From Myxococcus stipitatus (GTDB lineage Bacteria; Myxococcota; Myxococcia; Myxococcales; Myxococcaceae): 64,000 nt of DNA. Numbering within the stretch: position 1 is the first letter of the stretch; each line of letters begins with the position of its first letter. Location of the stretch: the NCBI RefSeq assembly GCF_021412625.1, contig NZ_JAKCFI010000006.1:434001-498000 (forward strand), in the 5' to 3' direction. The notes under the pieces are model-generated. The model was not told the DNA's origin. It ran no database searches and saw only the letters and a program-made list of their open reading frames with translations. Position numbers and translations under genes: made by a program. Shown here piece by piece: positions 20,819 to 30,360 of the stretch.

Positions 20819-22787
20819 GGGAGGTGGCCTTGTCCAGGTCGAGAATCTGCTGCTCCCCCATGTACGACTTCGTCTCGTAGCGGGTGATCTTGCCAATCTT
20901 GCGCACGATCTCCGCCATGCGCTCCGCCTCGCGGTAGATGATGTCCACCGGCTTCCAGGCGAAGTCCTCCTCCTTCAACTTGCGCTTGAGCAGCTCCGCG
21001 TACCCCATGACGGAGGTGAGCGGCTGGTTCAGCTCGTGCGCGGCGGTGCCGGCGAGCGCGACGATGACGGCGCTCTTCTCGCTCTCCTCCAGCCGCGTCT
21101 GCGCGTCCGACAGCTTGCGCTCCAGCTTCATCCGGTCGCGCATGTCCGTGAAGATGCCGACGCTGAAGACCTCGCGTCCGTTCTCGTAGACGAGCGACGC
21201 CGTCATGTTGACGGGCACGCGCTCGCCGGAGCGGTGGACCAGCTCCTCGCGCGTCAGCGCCATGCGCCCCTTGCCGCCGTGCTCCGGGCCCCGGAGCGTG
21301 GCCATGATGCGGCGGGCCACGCCGGGCGGGTACAGCTGCTCCGCGGTGAGGTTGGCCAGCGCCTCCTGGGCGGTGTAACCCACCAGCGCCTCCGCGCCCT
21401 TGTTGAAGAGGATGATGCGTCCCTTCAGGTCCGCCGCGATGATGGCGTCCACCGACGAGTCGATGAGCCGCTCCAGGAAGTCCTTCGTCTGGCGCAGCTC
21501 GTCCTCCAGCTTGCGCGCGTCGGTGACGTCGCGGAAGGAGAGGATGGTGGCGGCGTCCTCGTCGCGCAGCGGCGCGGCGGACATGGACAGCGTCAGGCGG
21601 CGGCCCAGCGCGGTGCAGACCTCCACGTCCACGCCCGAACGGGCCTCGCCCCGCGAGGCGGCGGTCACCAGCTCCATGAGCACGCCGTCGTCCACCGGCT
21701 GGGTCACCTGGTGCAGGTGGCGCCCTCGCGCCAGCTCCGCGGGCAGGTCCAGCATCGCCGCGCCAGAGGGGTTGAGCGACAACACGCTCGCCTTGTCGTC
21801 GAGGATGGCCACGCCCTCGCTGACGTTGGCGAAGAAGAGCTGATACGGCTTGAAGGAGGCCACCTGCTCCTCGGCCGCCAGCCGCGCCGTCTTCTCCGCC
21901 TCCGTCTGTCCGCGCACCGTCTGGAGCACGGAGGCGTTGCGCAGCGCCACGGCGGTGGCGTGCGCCACGGTGGTGAGGAAGTCGATCTCCCGCGTCGTGA
22001 AGGTGCGCCGGCGTCCCGCCGCGCGCAGGAGCAGCACGCCGCGCACCTGGCCCCGGATGGGCAACGGCAGCGCGGCGATGGCGTGGATGCCGCGGGCGGC
22101 CACGGCCCGACGCTCCACGTCACCGAGCAGGGGGTGGGTGGGCGCCTCCTCCATGACGACGGGGCGCCCGGTGCGCATCACCTCGCGAATCTCCGGGTAG
22201 CGCGACAGCTCGATGCGCAGGTCCTTGAGCGCCGGGTCGTCGCTGGCGGCGACGATGATGCCTTCGTCCGCGTTGCGCCCCAGCATCACCAGCGTGGCGC
22301 GGGCGATGTCCAGCTTCTCCGCCAGTCGCCGGGTGACGCCGTGCAGGAGCACCTCCACGTCGGCGCTCTCCGCGTAGTCCGCCGTCAGCTCGAGCAGGAG
22401 CGCGAGGTCCTCCTGGCCGCGCTCCTGTCCCTCGCGCTCCAGGTGACGGCTGGCGGCGCGCTGGAGCCGGAAGACCAGCTCGTACGGCGCCACGGGGGCG
22501 GCAAGGATGTCGAGCGGCCGCAGGGGTTCGGCGGCGGCGAAGCCCTGCTCACCGGGCTCCACCAGCACCACCAGGGACACGCGCGAGGCGCGGGGCGAGT
22601 CGAGCAGCGCGGCCAGCGCGGGGCCGCTGCCCTGCGCGGTGAGGTCCACCAGCGCCAGTGACGCCCCCTCCACGCCGTCCACCACGCGCAGGCCCGCGCG
22701 CGCGGCGGCCGCCGCGAGCACCTCCCGCGCGGCCGAGGCGGGAGGCACCAGGGTGATGCCGAGGGCGAATTCCAACGAGGACGGCAC
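20808..22787 (-). CDS. multi-PAS/GAF sensor protein with HisKA domain but no ATPase domain
   Basis: A 659-residue protein. Order: an N-terminal receiver-like or Rossmann-like region (1-130; LALVDLTAQ, VSLVVLVEPGE) lacking a clear phospho-acceptor set, GAF (about 160-310), PAS (FFANVSEGVAILDDKASVLSLNPSG), another PAS (LIDSSVDAIIAADLKGRIILFNKGA), then HisKA with His584 in AAHELNQPLTSVMGY. The protein stops 75 residues after this His, in LDKATSHED, with no N, G1 or G2 boxes. So it can dimerise and may accept phosphate but cannot bind ATP as a kinase. No frameshift is evident: the next gene has its own sensor region and starts in another frame. Confidence 0.85.
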
Positions 22788-22838
22788 GTGGCGGGTAGGG
22801 TCCAGTGGGGGGAGCCCTACTCTACACGCACCGGCGCC

Positions 22839-24500
22839 TCAGGGGCAGTCCGACTCGAATGCCCCCAGGTCGGGGGCGCTGCCGCAGAACGTCAGGCCCA
22901 CGCCCAGGCCCACGTTCCTCGCGGGCGAGGACGGCCCCAGTCGGAAGTCACCCGTGTCGATGTTGACGAAGGCCGGGGACTTCTCCAGCGAGCGGCGGTC
23001 CAGGCCGCTCCGGGAGCGCCAGTCGGAGAGCCCCACCTCCGACCCATCCAGCTGGAAGCGGGCGCTGCCCGACGCGCCGAGGTAGAGGTTGCCGTCCACG
23101 ACGGCGCCGGAGCGCCCCGAGCCCGCACGGGCCGCCAGGCCGCAGCCCGCGAAGATGTTGTTGCGCACGTCCAGGTTGGCGCTGGCCCCGGTGTCGCCGT
23201 GACCGAAGGTGAGGCAGGCCCCGGGCATGTTCCAGACGGTGTTGTGGAGCACCTTGACCGTATTGGTGGTGTCCACGCGGATGCCACCGCCGTCCTCGCC
23301 GCCGCCGAGCCCGTCGCGGATGACGTTGCGCTGGAGGGTGATGCGCGTGGGAGGACCGTTCACCCGGTTGCCGCCGATGTTGATGCCGCGCCCGTTGTCG
23401 TAGAGGACGTTGTCCTCCAGCAGGACGTCCGAGGCGGAGAGGTGGACCACGACGCCCTCGCCTCGCGAGGTCGAGGTCGCCTTGTGGCCCCAGATGACGT
23501 TGCCGCGCAGGGTGACGCGGGTGCACGTCTTGATGTCGGCGCCGTTCTCCCGGTTCTCGTGCAGCTCGTTGTCCTCGACGAGCAGGTTGTCGAAGGGCGT
23601 GCCGGAGAAGGTGGCGCCGCCCTCGGGGCCGATGCACTGCACGCCGTCCCCCGAGTTGTGGTGGATGTCATTGCCGCGCACCACCACGTTGCGCGACGTC
23701 GTCTGCACGATGATGCCGTGGCTGTCGGCGCTGCCCCGGTTGAAGTTGAAGATGGAGTTGCCCTCGATGAGGATGTCGCTGGCCTTCTCCGACACGTTGA
23801 GGCCCGCGCCCGCGGTGCCGTTCTTCGCCACGCAGCCGCGCAGCACGCCGTGGTGGGTGGCCGCGCCACGCCACAGCACGGCGAAGGTGGCCGTGCCCGC
23901 CGCGTCCAGCGTGAGGCCCTCGACGGTCCAGTAGGCGCCGCGCACGTCCACCAGCGCGGACTCGCTGGCGCCGGGCTTCACCACGGGCGACGCGCCGGGC
24001 GCGGCCTTGACGGTGAGGGGCTTGGACGCGGTGCCGCCGCGCTCCTCCAGCTTGAGCCGTTCCGTATAGGTGCCGGTCTTCAGGAAGATGGCCTCGCCCG
24101 GAGCGATGAGGGTCAGCGCGCGCGAGACGGTGCGCAGCGGCGCGGACTCCGTACCCGAGGCGTTGTCGTTGCCGGACGGGGAGACCCAGAGGATGCGTGA
24201 GTAGGCGGGCGCGGGCGGCGGCGTGGGTTCGGGTTCGGGCTCCGGCGTGGGCGTGGGTGCTGGCTCCGGTTCGGGCGTCGGCGTGGGGGTTGGCGAGGGG
24301 GACTCCCCCGGGGTCTCGGGTTCGCCGGGCGTCGTCGTGGGAGGAGGCGGCTGTGGCGAGCCCGTGGAGGGAGACTCCCCCGCGCCCGTCCCCGGCGAGG
24401 TGCCCGGGGTCTGGGACATCTCGCTCTTGCCGTTGCACGCCAGCAAGGCGAGCAGGGCGGCGGAGCAGCAGGCCGTCAGCAGCGGTGAGCGTTGGCGCAT
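22839..24500 (-). CDS. right-handed beta-helix lipoprotein
   Basis: A 553-residue lipoprotein. ATG 24500 is preceded by GAGGAGT with good spacing and opens a lipoprotein signal (LLALLAC, Cys22). Residues 30-105 are a Pro/Thr/Glu/Gly linker with repeated TP/EP pairs. From about 110 on, a parallel beta-helix of the polysaccharide-lyase/pectate-lyase type is indicated by DUF1565-like ILWVSPSGNDNASGTESAPL and repeated NxxH/N turns such as VEDNELHENRENG. The C-terminal SPAF and DFRLGPSSPARNVG stretch is common in secreted beta-helix proteins. It may bind or cleave surface polysaccharide, but no catalytic set can be assigned. Confidence 0.85.
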   Translation of the reverse strand: MRQRSPLLTACCSAALLALLACNGKSEMSQTPGTSPGTGAGESPSTGSPQPPPPTTTPGEPETPGESPSPTPTPTPEPEPAPTPTPEPEPEPTPPPAPAYSRILWVSPSGNDNASGTESAPLRTVSRALTLIAPGEAIFLKTGTYTERLKLEERGGTASKPLTVKAAPGASPVVKPGASESALVDVRGAYWTVEGLTLDAAGTATFAVLWRGAATHHGVLRGCVAKNGTAGAGLNVSEKASDILIEGNSIFNFNRGSADSHGIIVQTTSRNVVVRGNDIHHNSGDGVQCIGPEGGATFSGTPFDNLLVEDNELHENRENGADIKTCTRVTLRGNVIWGHKATSTSRGEGVVVHLSASDVLLEDNVLYDNGRGINIGGNRVNGPPTRITLQRNVIRDGLGGGEDGGGIRVDTTNTVKVLHNTVWNMPGACLTFGHGDTGASANLDVRNNIFAGCGLAARAGSGRSGAVVDGNLYLGASGSARFQLDGSEVGLSDWRSRSGLDRRSLEKSPAFVNIDTGDFRLGPSSPARNVGLGVGLTFCGSAPDLGAFESDCP

Positions 24501-24913
24501 CCTGTCGGACTCCTCGTGTGGGTCGCGACGCCCGAGGCGCTCGCGAGGACGGCCGCCAATCGAGGCACGCGCCTTGTTCATTCCCCGCCCCCATCGCAAC
24601 CCCTGCCTGTCAGGCCGAGGAGAGAGAAGGCAGGGATTGGGATTCCGAGGGGTTGGGGGATGCGCGGCGCCCCGAGCGCGTGGTCGCGGGTAGCGGGCGC
24701 GGCGCCGGAGTCGGTCACGGTGCCCCTTCACCGACGGAGAACGCGTGACGCGATGTCGCGAGCGGCCGGGCGAGGGGTAGGCGGGTGGTGCGTCGCAACT
24801 CGTACGGAGGTCATGGCGGAGCGGGGAGCCGGGGGCTGGGCTCCGCCTTTCCCCGTGCGCGGCCCCGGGGCGCGTGCAATGTAGCGACAGGGAGTCGAAT
24901 CGGAGGGGAAGCC
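24501..24913. other. 413-base divergent intergenic region
   Basis: This lies between the start of the beta-helix lipoprotein and the start of the SDR. It has a weak inverted repeat CCCTGCC...GGCAGGG at about 24601-24635 with a 21-base loop. Open frames crossing it lack ribosome binding sites and family resemblance. It presumably holds promoters for both divergent genes, but none matches consensus well. Confidence 0.5.
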
Positions 24914-25663
24914 ATGATTGTGCTGGTGACAGGGGCCACGGCCGGCTTTGGCCTGGCCATCGCGCGGCGCTTCATCCGGGAGGGGGCGAAGGTCATCGCC
25001 ACCGGACGGCGCACGGAGCTCTTGAAGGCGCTGCGCGACGAGCTGGGAGAGCGGCTGCTGCCGGTGACGCTCGACGTGACGGACCGCGAGGCGGTGCAGC
25101 GGGTGTTCGGCGGGTTGCCCGCGGACTTCGCGGACGTGGACGTGCTCGTCAACAACGCGGGGCTGGCGCTGGGGTTGGAGCCGGCGCAGACGGCGAAGCT
25201 CGACGACTGGGAGGTGATGGTCGACACCAACGTGAAGGGGCTCCTGTACTGCACGCACGCGGTGCTGCCCGGCATGGTGGCGCGGAACCGGGGTCACGTC
25301 GTCAACATGGGCTCCGTGGCGGCGGAGTATCCGTACCCGGGCGGCAACGTGTACGGCGCCACCAAGGCGTTCGTGCAGCAGTTCAGCCTCAACCTGCGCG
25401 CGGACCTGCTGGGCACCGCCGTGCGTGTCACGGACATCGAGCCGGGGCTGGTGGGTGGCACGGAGTTCTCCAACATCCGCTTCCGGGGCGACGCGTCACG
25501 CGCCGCGTCCGTGTATGCGAACACGCAGCCGCTGACGCCCGAGGACATCGCGGACGCGGTCCACTGGGTGGCCACGCGCCCGGCGCACGTGAACATCAAC
25601 GTCATGTCGTTGATGCCGGTGGCACAGGCCTTCGGGCCGCTCCCGGTGAAGCGCCAGGGTTGA
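24914..25663 (+). CDS. SDR family NADP-dependent oxidoreductase, YdfG-like
   Basis: A 249-residue classical short-chain dehydrogenase. It has the cofactor turn TGATAGFG, NNAG, and the active site Y-x3-K (VYGATKAFV) with the upstream Ser in NMGSVAAEYPYPGG. The C-terminal MPVAQAFGPLPVKR matches the YdfG group, which oxidises 3-hydroxy acids such as L-allo-threonine or serine or reduces malonic semialdehyde. GGAGGGGAAGCC precedes the ATG at 24914; the longer open frame upstream is leader. Cytoplasmic, probably monocistronic. Confidence 0.9.
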   Translation: MIVLVTGATAGFGLAIARRFIREGAKVIATGRRTELLKALRDELGERLLPVTLDVTDREAVQRVFGGLPADFADVDVLVNNAGLALGLEPAQTAKLDDWEVMVDTNVKGLLYCTHAVLPGMVARNRGHVVNMGSVAAEYPYPGGNVYGATKAFVQQFSLNLRADLLGTAVRVTDIEPGLVGGTEFSNIRFRGDASRAASVYANTQPLTPEDIADAVHWVATRPAHVNINVMSLMPVAQAFGPLPVKRQG

Positions 25664-25853
25664 GGCAGCACGGGTCCGGACCTCCCCCGCGAGGCCCGGC
25701 CCCGCCCCGCATCCCCTCATGACCTCATGGGTTGTTGCCAGACCTCATGATGTCAGAGGTATGATGCAGACTGCACGGATGACAGAGGAAATCCAGGTGC
25801 AGGGCGACGGGCGGGGCAAGCAGGAGCGGAACGGACCTCATGCAGGGAGCGAC

Positions 25854-26417
25854 ATGAGCGACAAGCCACCGCGACCGGGAACCGTCCTCGAGGAGTACGA
25901 GCAGCTTCCGGAAGGCGTCCACGCGGAGATCATCGACGGTGAGCTGCACGTCAACCCGCAGCCCGCGATTCCGCATGTCCGCTCCACGTCGAGACTCGGA
26001 ACGATTCTTGGCCCATTCGACCTGGGAAGTGGGGGGTTCGGGGGATGGGTCCTGTTGGATGAGCCCGAACTCCGCTTCGAGCGCGGAGACATCCTCGTGC
26101 CGGACGTCGGAGGCTGGCGACGCGAGCGCATGCCAGTCCTGCCACAAGGCGTTGGCTTCACCCTGCCCCCCGACTGGGTCTGCGAGGTGCTGTCACCGTC
26201 GACCGAGCTGCGTGATCGTGGCCGGAAGATGGAGATCTACGCCAGGGAGGGAGTGAAGCACCTGTGGTTCGTGAACCCACGCGCCCGAACGCTGGAGGTC
26301 TTCGCGCTTCATGGCGGCGTCTGGGAGCGACTGGGGTTGCACTCCGGCGACGAGCTGGTTCGCGCGGAACCCTTCGAAGCCATGGTCCTGAAACTCGCCC
26401 TGCTCTGGGAGAGGTGA
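25854..26417 (+). CDS. Uma2 family endonuclease-like protein, copy 1
   Basis: A 187-residue Uma2/DUF820 protein of the PD-(D/E)xK nuclease superfamily. Key pieces are the Glu/Asp of VHAEIIDGELHV, ILVPDVGGW, CEVLSPSTELRDRGRKMEIYAREGVKHLWFVNP, in order. The start was placed at 25854 where GCAGGGAGCGAC precedes the ATG; the same AGGGAGCGAC/AAGGAGCGAC context occurs before copy 2. Uma2 proteins occur in very large numbers in cyanobacteria and myxobacteria; nuclease activity is predicted from fold and the biological role is not established. Confidence 0.88.
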   Translation: MSDKPPRPGTVLEEYEQLPEGVHAEIIDGELHVNPQPAIPHVRSTSRLGTILGPFDLGSGGFGGWVLLDEPELRFERGDILVPDVGGWRRERMPVLPQGVGFTLPPDWVCEVLSPSTELRDRGRKMEIYAREGVKHLWFVNPRARTLEVFALHGGVWERLGLHSGDELVRAEPFEAMVLKLALLWER

Positions 26418-26433
26418 CCTACCAAGGAGCGAC

Positions 26434-26997
26434 ATGAGCGACGAGCCGCGTCCCGAGGACTTGTACGAAGCGCTGGAGCGGCTCCCGGAGCATGTCGTCG
26501 GGGAGCTCATCGACGGAGAGCTGCTCGTCAGCCCGCGTCCCCGCACGGCGCACAGCCGCGCGGCCATCCTGTTGATCCATGCGCTCGGGCCATTCGATGA
26601 CGAATCCGGACATCAGGGGCCAGGCGGGTGGATCTTCCTGTCCGAACCCGAATTGCACCTCGGTCGAGATGTCCTCGTGCCGGACCTCGCCGCATGGCGG
26701 CGCGAGCGCATGCCGGAGCTCCCCGATGTCGTCGGGGTGACGCTCCCTCCGGATTGGGTCTGCGAGGTCCTCTCCCCCTCCACCGAGTCCCTCGACCGCG
26801 GCAAGAAGATGGAGCGCTACGCGCGGGCCGGCGTCCGGTACCTCTGGCTGCTGGACCCGCGCAAGCAGCGGCTGGAGGTCTTCCGGCTGGCGTCCGGGGC
26901 CTGGGCCCTGTGTGCCACGCACGCCGACTCGCCCACCGTGCGCGCCGAACCCTTCGAGGCCGAAAACATGAACCTCCATTCACTTTGGGCGCGCTGA
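26434..26997 (+). CDS. Uma2 family endonuclease-like protein, copy 2
   Basis: A tandem paralog of the preceding gene with the same 187-residue length, separated by 16 bases and with the ribosome binding site AAGGAGCGAC. The same blocks are present (VVGELIDGELLV, DVLVPDLAAW, CEVLSPSTESLDRGKKMERYARAGVRYLWLLDP, EPFEA near the end). The predicted PD-(D/E)xK active-site residues are retained in both copies, so neither looks decayed. The pair arose by duplication and is very probably co-transcribed. Function is as uncertain as for copy 1. Confidence 0.88.
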   Translation: MSDEPRPEDLYEALERLPEHVVGELIDGELLVSPRPRTAHSRAAILLIHALGPFDDESGHQGPGGWIFLSEPELHLGRDVLVPDLAAWRRERMPELPDVVGVTLPPDWVCEVLSPSTESLDRGKKMERYARAGVRYLWLLDPRKQRLEVFRLASGAWALCATHADSPTVRAEPFEAENMNLHSLWAR

Positions 26998-27038
26998 CCC
27001 CTGCGTCTCCGCCGCGCCTTGGGCTAACCTCCGGCGGC

Positions 27039-27449
27039 ATGAGCGACACGGACCACCCCAAGGGACTCCTCGCTCGGGGACTGAAAGCCCTGGGCCACCT
27101 CACCCACCCGGATACCCGCTCCGGCCGCGTGTTCACCCGCGCCGAACAGGGTCTCACCCGCGTCCTCGCCCGCGTCACCGAGAGCCCCACCTACCTTCGC
27201 GCCAGCGGCACCCTCATGCGCCAGGGCTTCAACGCCCGCATCCGCCGCAACAGCTTCGTCGAGGGGGCCCTGCGCTCCCTGCGGCTGCCCACCTCCTCCG
27301 AGGTGGAGCACCTGCGCGACCAACTGCGCCGGATGAACGACCAGGTGGAGGCGCTCGGCTCGCAGCTCGAGGTGGTGGTGGACCTGCTCCACAAGCAGGA
27401 GGCCACCTCCGAGCGCCGCTCCGCCGACAAGGACGACACGCAGCCATGA
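27039..27449 (+). CDS. small coiled-coil protein, PhaE/phasin-like partner of PhaC
   Basis: A 136-residue protein, Arg-rich in the first two thirds (VFTRAEQGLTRVLARV, SGTLMRQGFNARIRR) with a C-terminal coiled coil (EVEHLRDQLRRMNDQVEALGSQLEVVVDLL). Its stop overlaps the PhaC start in ATGA, so it is translationally coupled. In class III polyhydroxyalkanoate synthases PhaC works with a PhaE subunit of about 40 kDa; this protein is much shorter but sits in the PhaE position and has the helical C-terminus. A phasin-like role is also possible. Identity rests on context. Confidence 0.7.
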   Translation: MSDTDHPKGLLARGLKALGHLTHPDTRSGRVFTRAEQGLTRVLARVTESPTYLRASGTLMRQGFNARIRRNSFVEGALRSLRLPTSSEVEHLRDQLRRMNDQVEALGSQLEVVVDLLHKQEATSERRSADKDDTQP

Positions 27450-28570
27450 CGACGTCCACCGCGCAGCGGCTGCGCTCCTTCGTCACGGGGCAGGTCGAGC
27501 TCACCCGCGCCGTCGCCCACGCGTTCAAGAGCCGCCCCTTCAATCCCTACCCCTACCTCAAGCCCGTCATCGAGCGGGCCGCGGGCGTGCGCGAGCCTCC
27601 CATCAGCGCCACGCCCCACAGCGTCGTGTTCACGCGCGGCAGCATGCGCTTGCTGCGCTACGCGGCGCCGCGTCGGCGTCACCGCACGCCCATCCTGTTC
27701 GTCTATTCACTCATCAACCGCTGGTACATCCTCGACTTCCAGCCGGGCCGCAGCCTCATCGAGCACCTCACCCGAGACGGCTTCGACGTCTACGCCATCG
27801 ACTGGGGCATCCCCGGCCAGGACGAGGAGCGGCTCACCTGGTCGGACCTGCTCGGGGGCCTCATCCAGACGGCGGTGCGCTGGACGTTGCGCGTCAGCAA
27901 GAGCCGCGACCTGACGCTCTACGGCTACTGCATGGGCGGCACCATGGCGCTGGCGTATACGTCCCTCTACCCGGAGGGCGTGCGCAACCTCGTGGCCCAG
28001 GCCACGCCCGTCGACTTCAGCAAGGGCGGCCTCTACACGCTGTGGACGTCGTCCAGCCACTTCGACGTGGACTCGCTGGTGGACGCCTACGGCAACGTGC
28101 CCACGCCCGTGCTCGAGAGCGGCTTCCTCATGGCCGCGCCGGTGCAGCGCCTCACGCGGTGGCTGGAGGTCTGCCGGCGCATCGACGACCCGGACTTCGT
28201 CTCCACGTTCCTCGCCATGGAGCGCTGGGGCTCCGACCCCGTGCCCTTCCCCGGCGAGGTGTATCGCCAGTACATCAAGGACTGCTACCAGCAGAACCTC
28301 TTCCACCAGGGCCTCATGAAGGTGGGTGGCGAGACGGTCGACCTGCGTCGCATCCAGGCCGCGCTGCTCAACGTCATCGCCGAGCAGGACACCATCGCCT
28401 TCCCCGCCATGAGCGAACCGCTGCTCGGGCTCGTCGCCTCCAAGGACAAGGAGACGCGGCGCTATCCCGTGGGCCACATCGGCCTGTCCGCCTCCAGCAA
28501 GGGCCCCACCGTCGTGTGGCCCTCCATCTCCGCGTGGATTGCCGCGCGCTCCCAGTCGATGGAGCCATGA
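27446..28570 (+). CDS. phaC: class III poly(3-hydroxyalkanoate) synthase subunit PhaC
   Basis: A 374-residue alpha/beta-hydrolase-fold synthase. The lipase-like box is GYCMGG with catalytic Cys162; Asp315 (EQDTI) and His344 (VGHIGL) complete the triad. The spacing is identical to the Cys149/Asp302/His331 triad of the Allochromatium vinosum enzyme. VYSLINRWYILDFQPGRS and DVYAIDWGIP are also class III/IV signatures. The enzyme joins 3-hydroxyacyl-CoA units into storage polyester at the granule surface. It is coupled to the small coiled-coil gene upstream (ATGA overlap) and to the hydrolase gene downstream (ATGA overlap). Confidence 0.9.
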   Translation: MTTSTAQRLRSFVTGQVELTRAVAHAFKSRPFNPYPYLKPVIERAAGVREPPISATPHSVVFTRGSMRLLRYAAPRRRHRTPILFVYSLINRWYILDFQPGRSLIEHLTRDGFDVYAIDWGIPGQDEERLTWSDLLGGLIQTAVRWTLRVSKSRDLTLYGYCMGGTMALAYTSLYPEGVRNLVAQATPVDFSKGGLYTLWTSSSHFDVDSLVDAYGNVPTPVLESGFLMAAPVQRLTRWLEVCRRIDDPDFVSTFLAMERWGSDPVPFPGEVYRQYIKDCYQQNLFHQGLMKVGGETVDLRRIQAALLNVIAEQDTIAFPAMSEPLLGLVASKDKETRRYPVGHIGLSASSKGPTVVWPSISAWIAARSQSMEP

Positions 28571-29484
28571 TTCACTCGTCCAGCAACGACACGTCACCGG
28601 GCACGGCCGTGCGCGTCCGCGAAAGCCACCTGCGCCTGCGCGATGGCCGTCGCCTCGCCTATGTCGAGGCCGGTGACCTCGATGGCTTCCCGGTGTTCTT
28701 CATCCACGGCAACCCCGGCTCGCGCTACATGCGCCACCCGGACGACCGCATCGCCCACGCGCTGGGCGTGCGCCTCATCGTCCCGGACCGCCCTGGCTAC
28801 GGCCTGTCGGACTACCAGCCCGGGCGCACGCTGCTCGACTTCCCGGACGACCTGGAGCAGCTCGCCAACGCGCTGAAGGTGGGCCGCTTCGCCCTCTTCG
28901 GCGTCTCCGCCGGTGGCCCCTACGTCGCCGCGTCCGCGTGGCGGCTGGGCGAGCGGGTCACCCGCGCGGCCATCGTCTCCGGCGCCTCCCCGCTCAAGCG
29001 CCCCGGCGCGATGGAGGGCGTCAACCGCGAGTACCGCAACGCGTACACCCTGGCCGCGTGGCCCGAGTGGCTCTTGCACCCCTTGATGGCGATGCACGAC
29101 CGTCAGGTGCGCGCCAACCCCGAGCGGGCGCTCGCGGGGCTCATCTCCCACTCGTCCCCGGCGGACCGGGAGGTGCTGGCGGATCCCCTCATCGCCGCGC
29201 AGGTGCACGGCTGGCGCCGCGAGGCCACGCGGCACGGCGTGTCGGGCATGCGCCGCGAGGCCCACATCCTCGCGTCCCCCTGGAACGTCCCGCTGGAGGA
29301 GATTCGCCAGGAGGTGGACCTCTGGTACTGGGAGGGCGACAGCATCGTCCCGCCGCAGATGGGCCGCTACCTCGGCGCGCGAATCCCGCGCGCGGTGCCC
29401 CACTTCCTCCCGGGTGGGGGACACTTCTCCCTCTATCCCCACTGGCGTGACATCCTCACCCCGCTCGCGCGCGCGAGCACGTGA
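28567..29484 (+). CDS. alpha/beta hydrolase in PHA operon
   Basis: A 305-residue alpha/beta hydrolase. It has the oxyanion HG (FFIHGNPGSR), the DRPGYGLSD turn, nucleophile elbow GVSAGGPY, and a late GGGHFSLY with the catalytic His. The start overlaps the phaC stop by ATGA, so all three genes form one coupled unit. By family it could be an esterase or a haloperoxidase-like hydrolase. A role as an intracellular PHA oligomer hydrolase or thioesterase is suggested only by the operon. Confidence 0.85.
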   Translation: MIHSSSNDTSPGTAVRVRESHLRLRDGRRLAYVEAGDLDGFPVFFIHGNPGSRYMRHPDDRIAHALGVRLIVPDRPGYGLSDYQPGRTLLDFPDDLEQLANALKVGRFALFGVSAGGPYVAASAWRLGERVTRAAIVSGASPLKRPGAMEGVNREYRNAYTLAAWPEWLLHPLMAMHDRQVRANPERALAGLISHSSPADREVLADPLIAAQVHGWRREATRHGVSGMRREAHILASPWNVPLEEIRQEVDLWYWEGDSIVPPQMGRYLGARIPRAVPHFLPGGGHFSLYPHWRDILTPLARAST

Positions 29485-29499
29485 CGACAGGGGACGGGC

Positions 29500-30267
29500 A
29501 TGCTCCGGCGGGCCTTCATCCAGGAAGAAGCCCACGGGCGCATGGAGCCCGAGATGCGACAGCTGCTCAAGGGGCTGCGCGAGCAGGGCATCCCCACCGA
29601 GTGCTTCACCACCAAGCGTCTGGAGCGGCGCCAGGTCCCCCTGGCCCCCGACACGCTGGTGGCGGGGCACGTCCCCTCGGTGCTGGGCGCCTTGAAGCAG
29701 CTGGGCATCGAGCCGCCTCCGACGAACGACTACCCCGCGAGCCTCCAGCCCTTCCTGCGCCGGCGCCTGTGGAAGAGCACCGTGCGGCGGCTCACCGCCG
29801 ACCTGCTCGACGTCGCGAGCCCCCCCGTGTTCGCCAAGCCGTTGGGACGCCGCAAGCGCTTCACCGGCCATGTCTTCCAGAGCGCGGACGACCTCCTCTA
29901 CCTGGAGCGGGCCTCGGCGAGCACGCCGCTGCTCTGCGCGGAGGTGGTGCGCTTTCGCAGCGAGCACCGCGCCTTCGTCGTGAAGGGAGTCCTGGTGGGG
30001 CTGCGGCACTACGCGGGGGACTCCGCCATCGGCGTGGACATGGCGTGCGTGGAGGAGGCGCTGCGCCTGCTGGAGGCGTCGGGTGAGGCGACGGCGGGCT
30101 ACGCGCTCGACGTCGGCGTGCTCGACACGGGCGAGACGGCGCTCGTCGAGTGGAATGATGGCTTCTCGCTGGGCTCATATGGACTGGAGTCCGACAGCTA
30201 CACGGCACTGACCGTGGCACGCTGGTGCGAGCTCACCGGCCTCGTTCCGCGTACCGGCATGGGCTGA
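29500..30267 (+). CDS. ATP-grasp protein of the R2K clade (DUF4343 type)
   Basis: A 255-residue protein resembling the DUF4343/R2K clade 3 ATP-grasp family. Visible are FAKPLGRRKRFTGHVF (nucleotide-binding Lys), LLCAEVVRFRSEHRAFVV (typical hinge and Arg) and the C-terminal AGYALDVGVLDTGETALVEWNDGFSLGSYG, where Asp and Glu/Asn would hold magnesium. R2K proteins are found in peptide-tagging and conflict-related gene sets and presumably ligate an amine to a carboxylate. It lies 15 bases after the hydrolase gene and is probably the last gene of the PHA operon, although a functional link is not obvious. Confidence 0.8.
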   Translation: MLRRAFIQEEAHGRMEPEMRQLLKGLREQGIPTECFTTKRLERRQVPLAPDTLVAGHVPSVLGALKQLGIEPPPTNDYPASLQPFLRRRLWKSTVRRLTADLLDVASPPVFAKPLGRRKRFTGHVFQSADDLLYLERASASTPLLCAEVVRFRSEHRAFVVKGVLVGLRHYAGDSAIGVDMACVEEALRLLEASGEATAGYALDVGVLDTGETALVEWNDGFSLGSYGLESDSYTALTVARWCELTGLVPRTGMG

Positions 30268-30360
30268 GACGTTCAGTCCCCGACGCCCACATTGCCTCGT
30301 GGCCCCGGGCGCCCCAGCTTGGCTCCGGCCGGAGGGCAAGGTGTCATCGTGGGAGTCGAC

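Noticed and set aside
24223..24320. Short repeated units that could look like a CRISPR or minisatellite
   Set aside because: They encode the Pro-Thr/Pro-Glu linker of the beta-helix lipoprotein in frame; no spacers of uniform length.
25735..25790. Repeated CTCATGA and ACCTC...GAGGT motifs before the Uma2 pair as an operator
   Set aside because: Arms are only 5 bases and spacing is irregular; not convincing without comparison.
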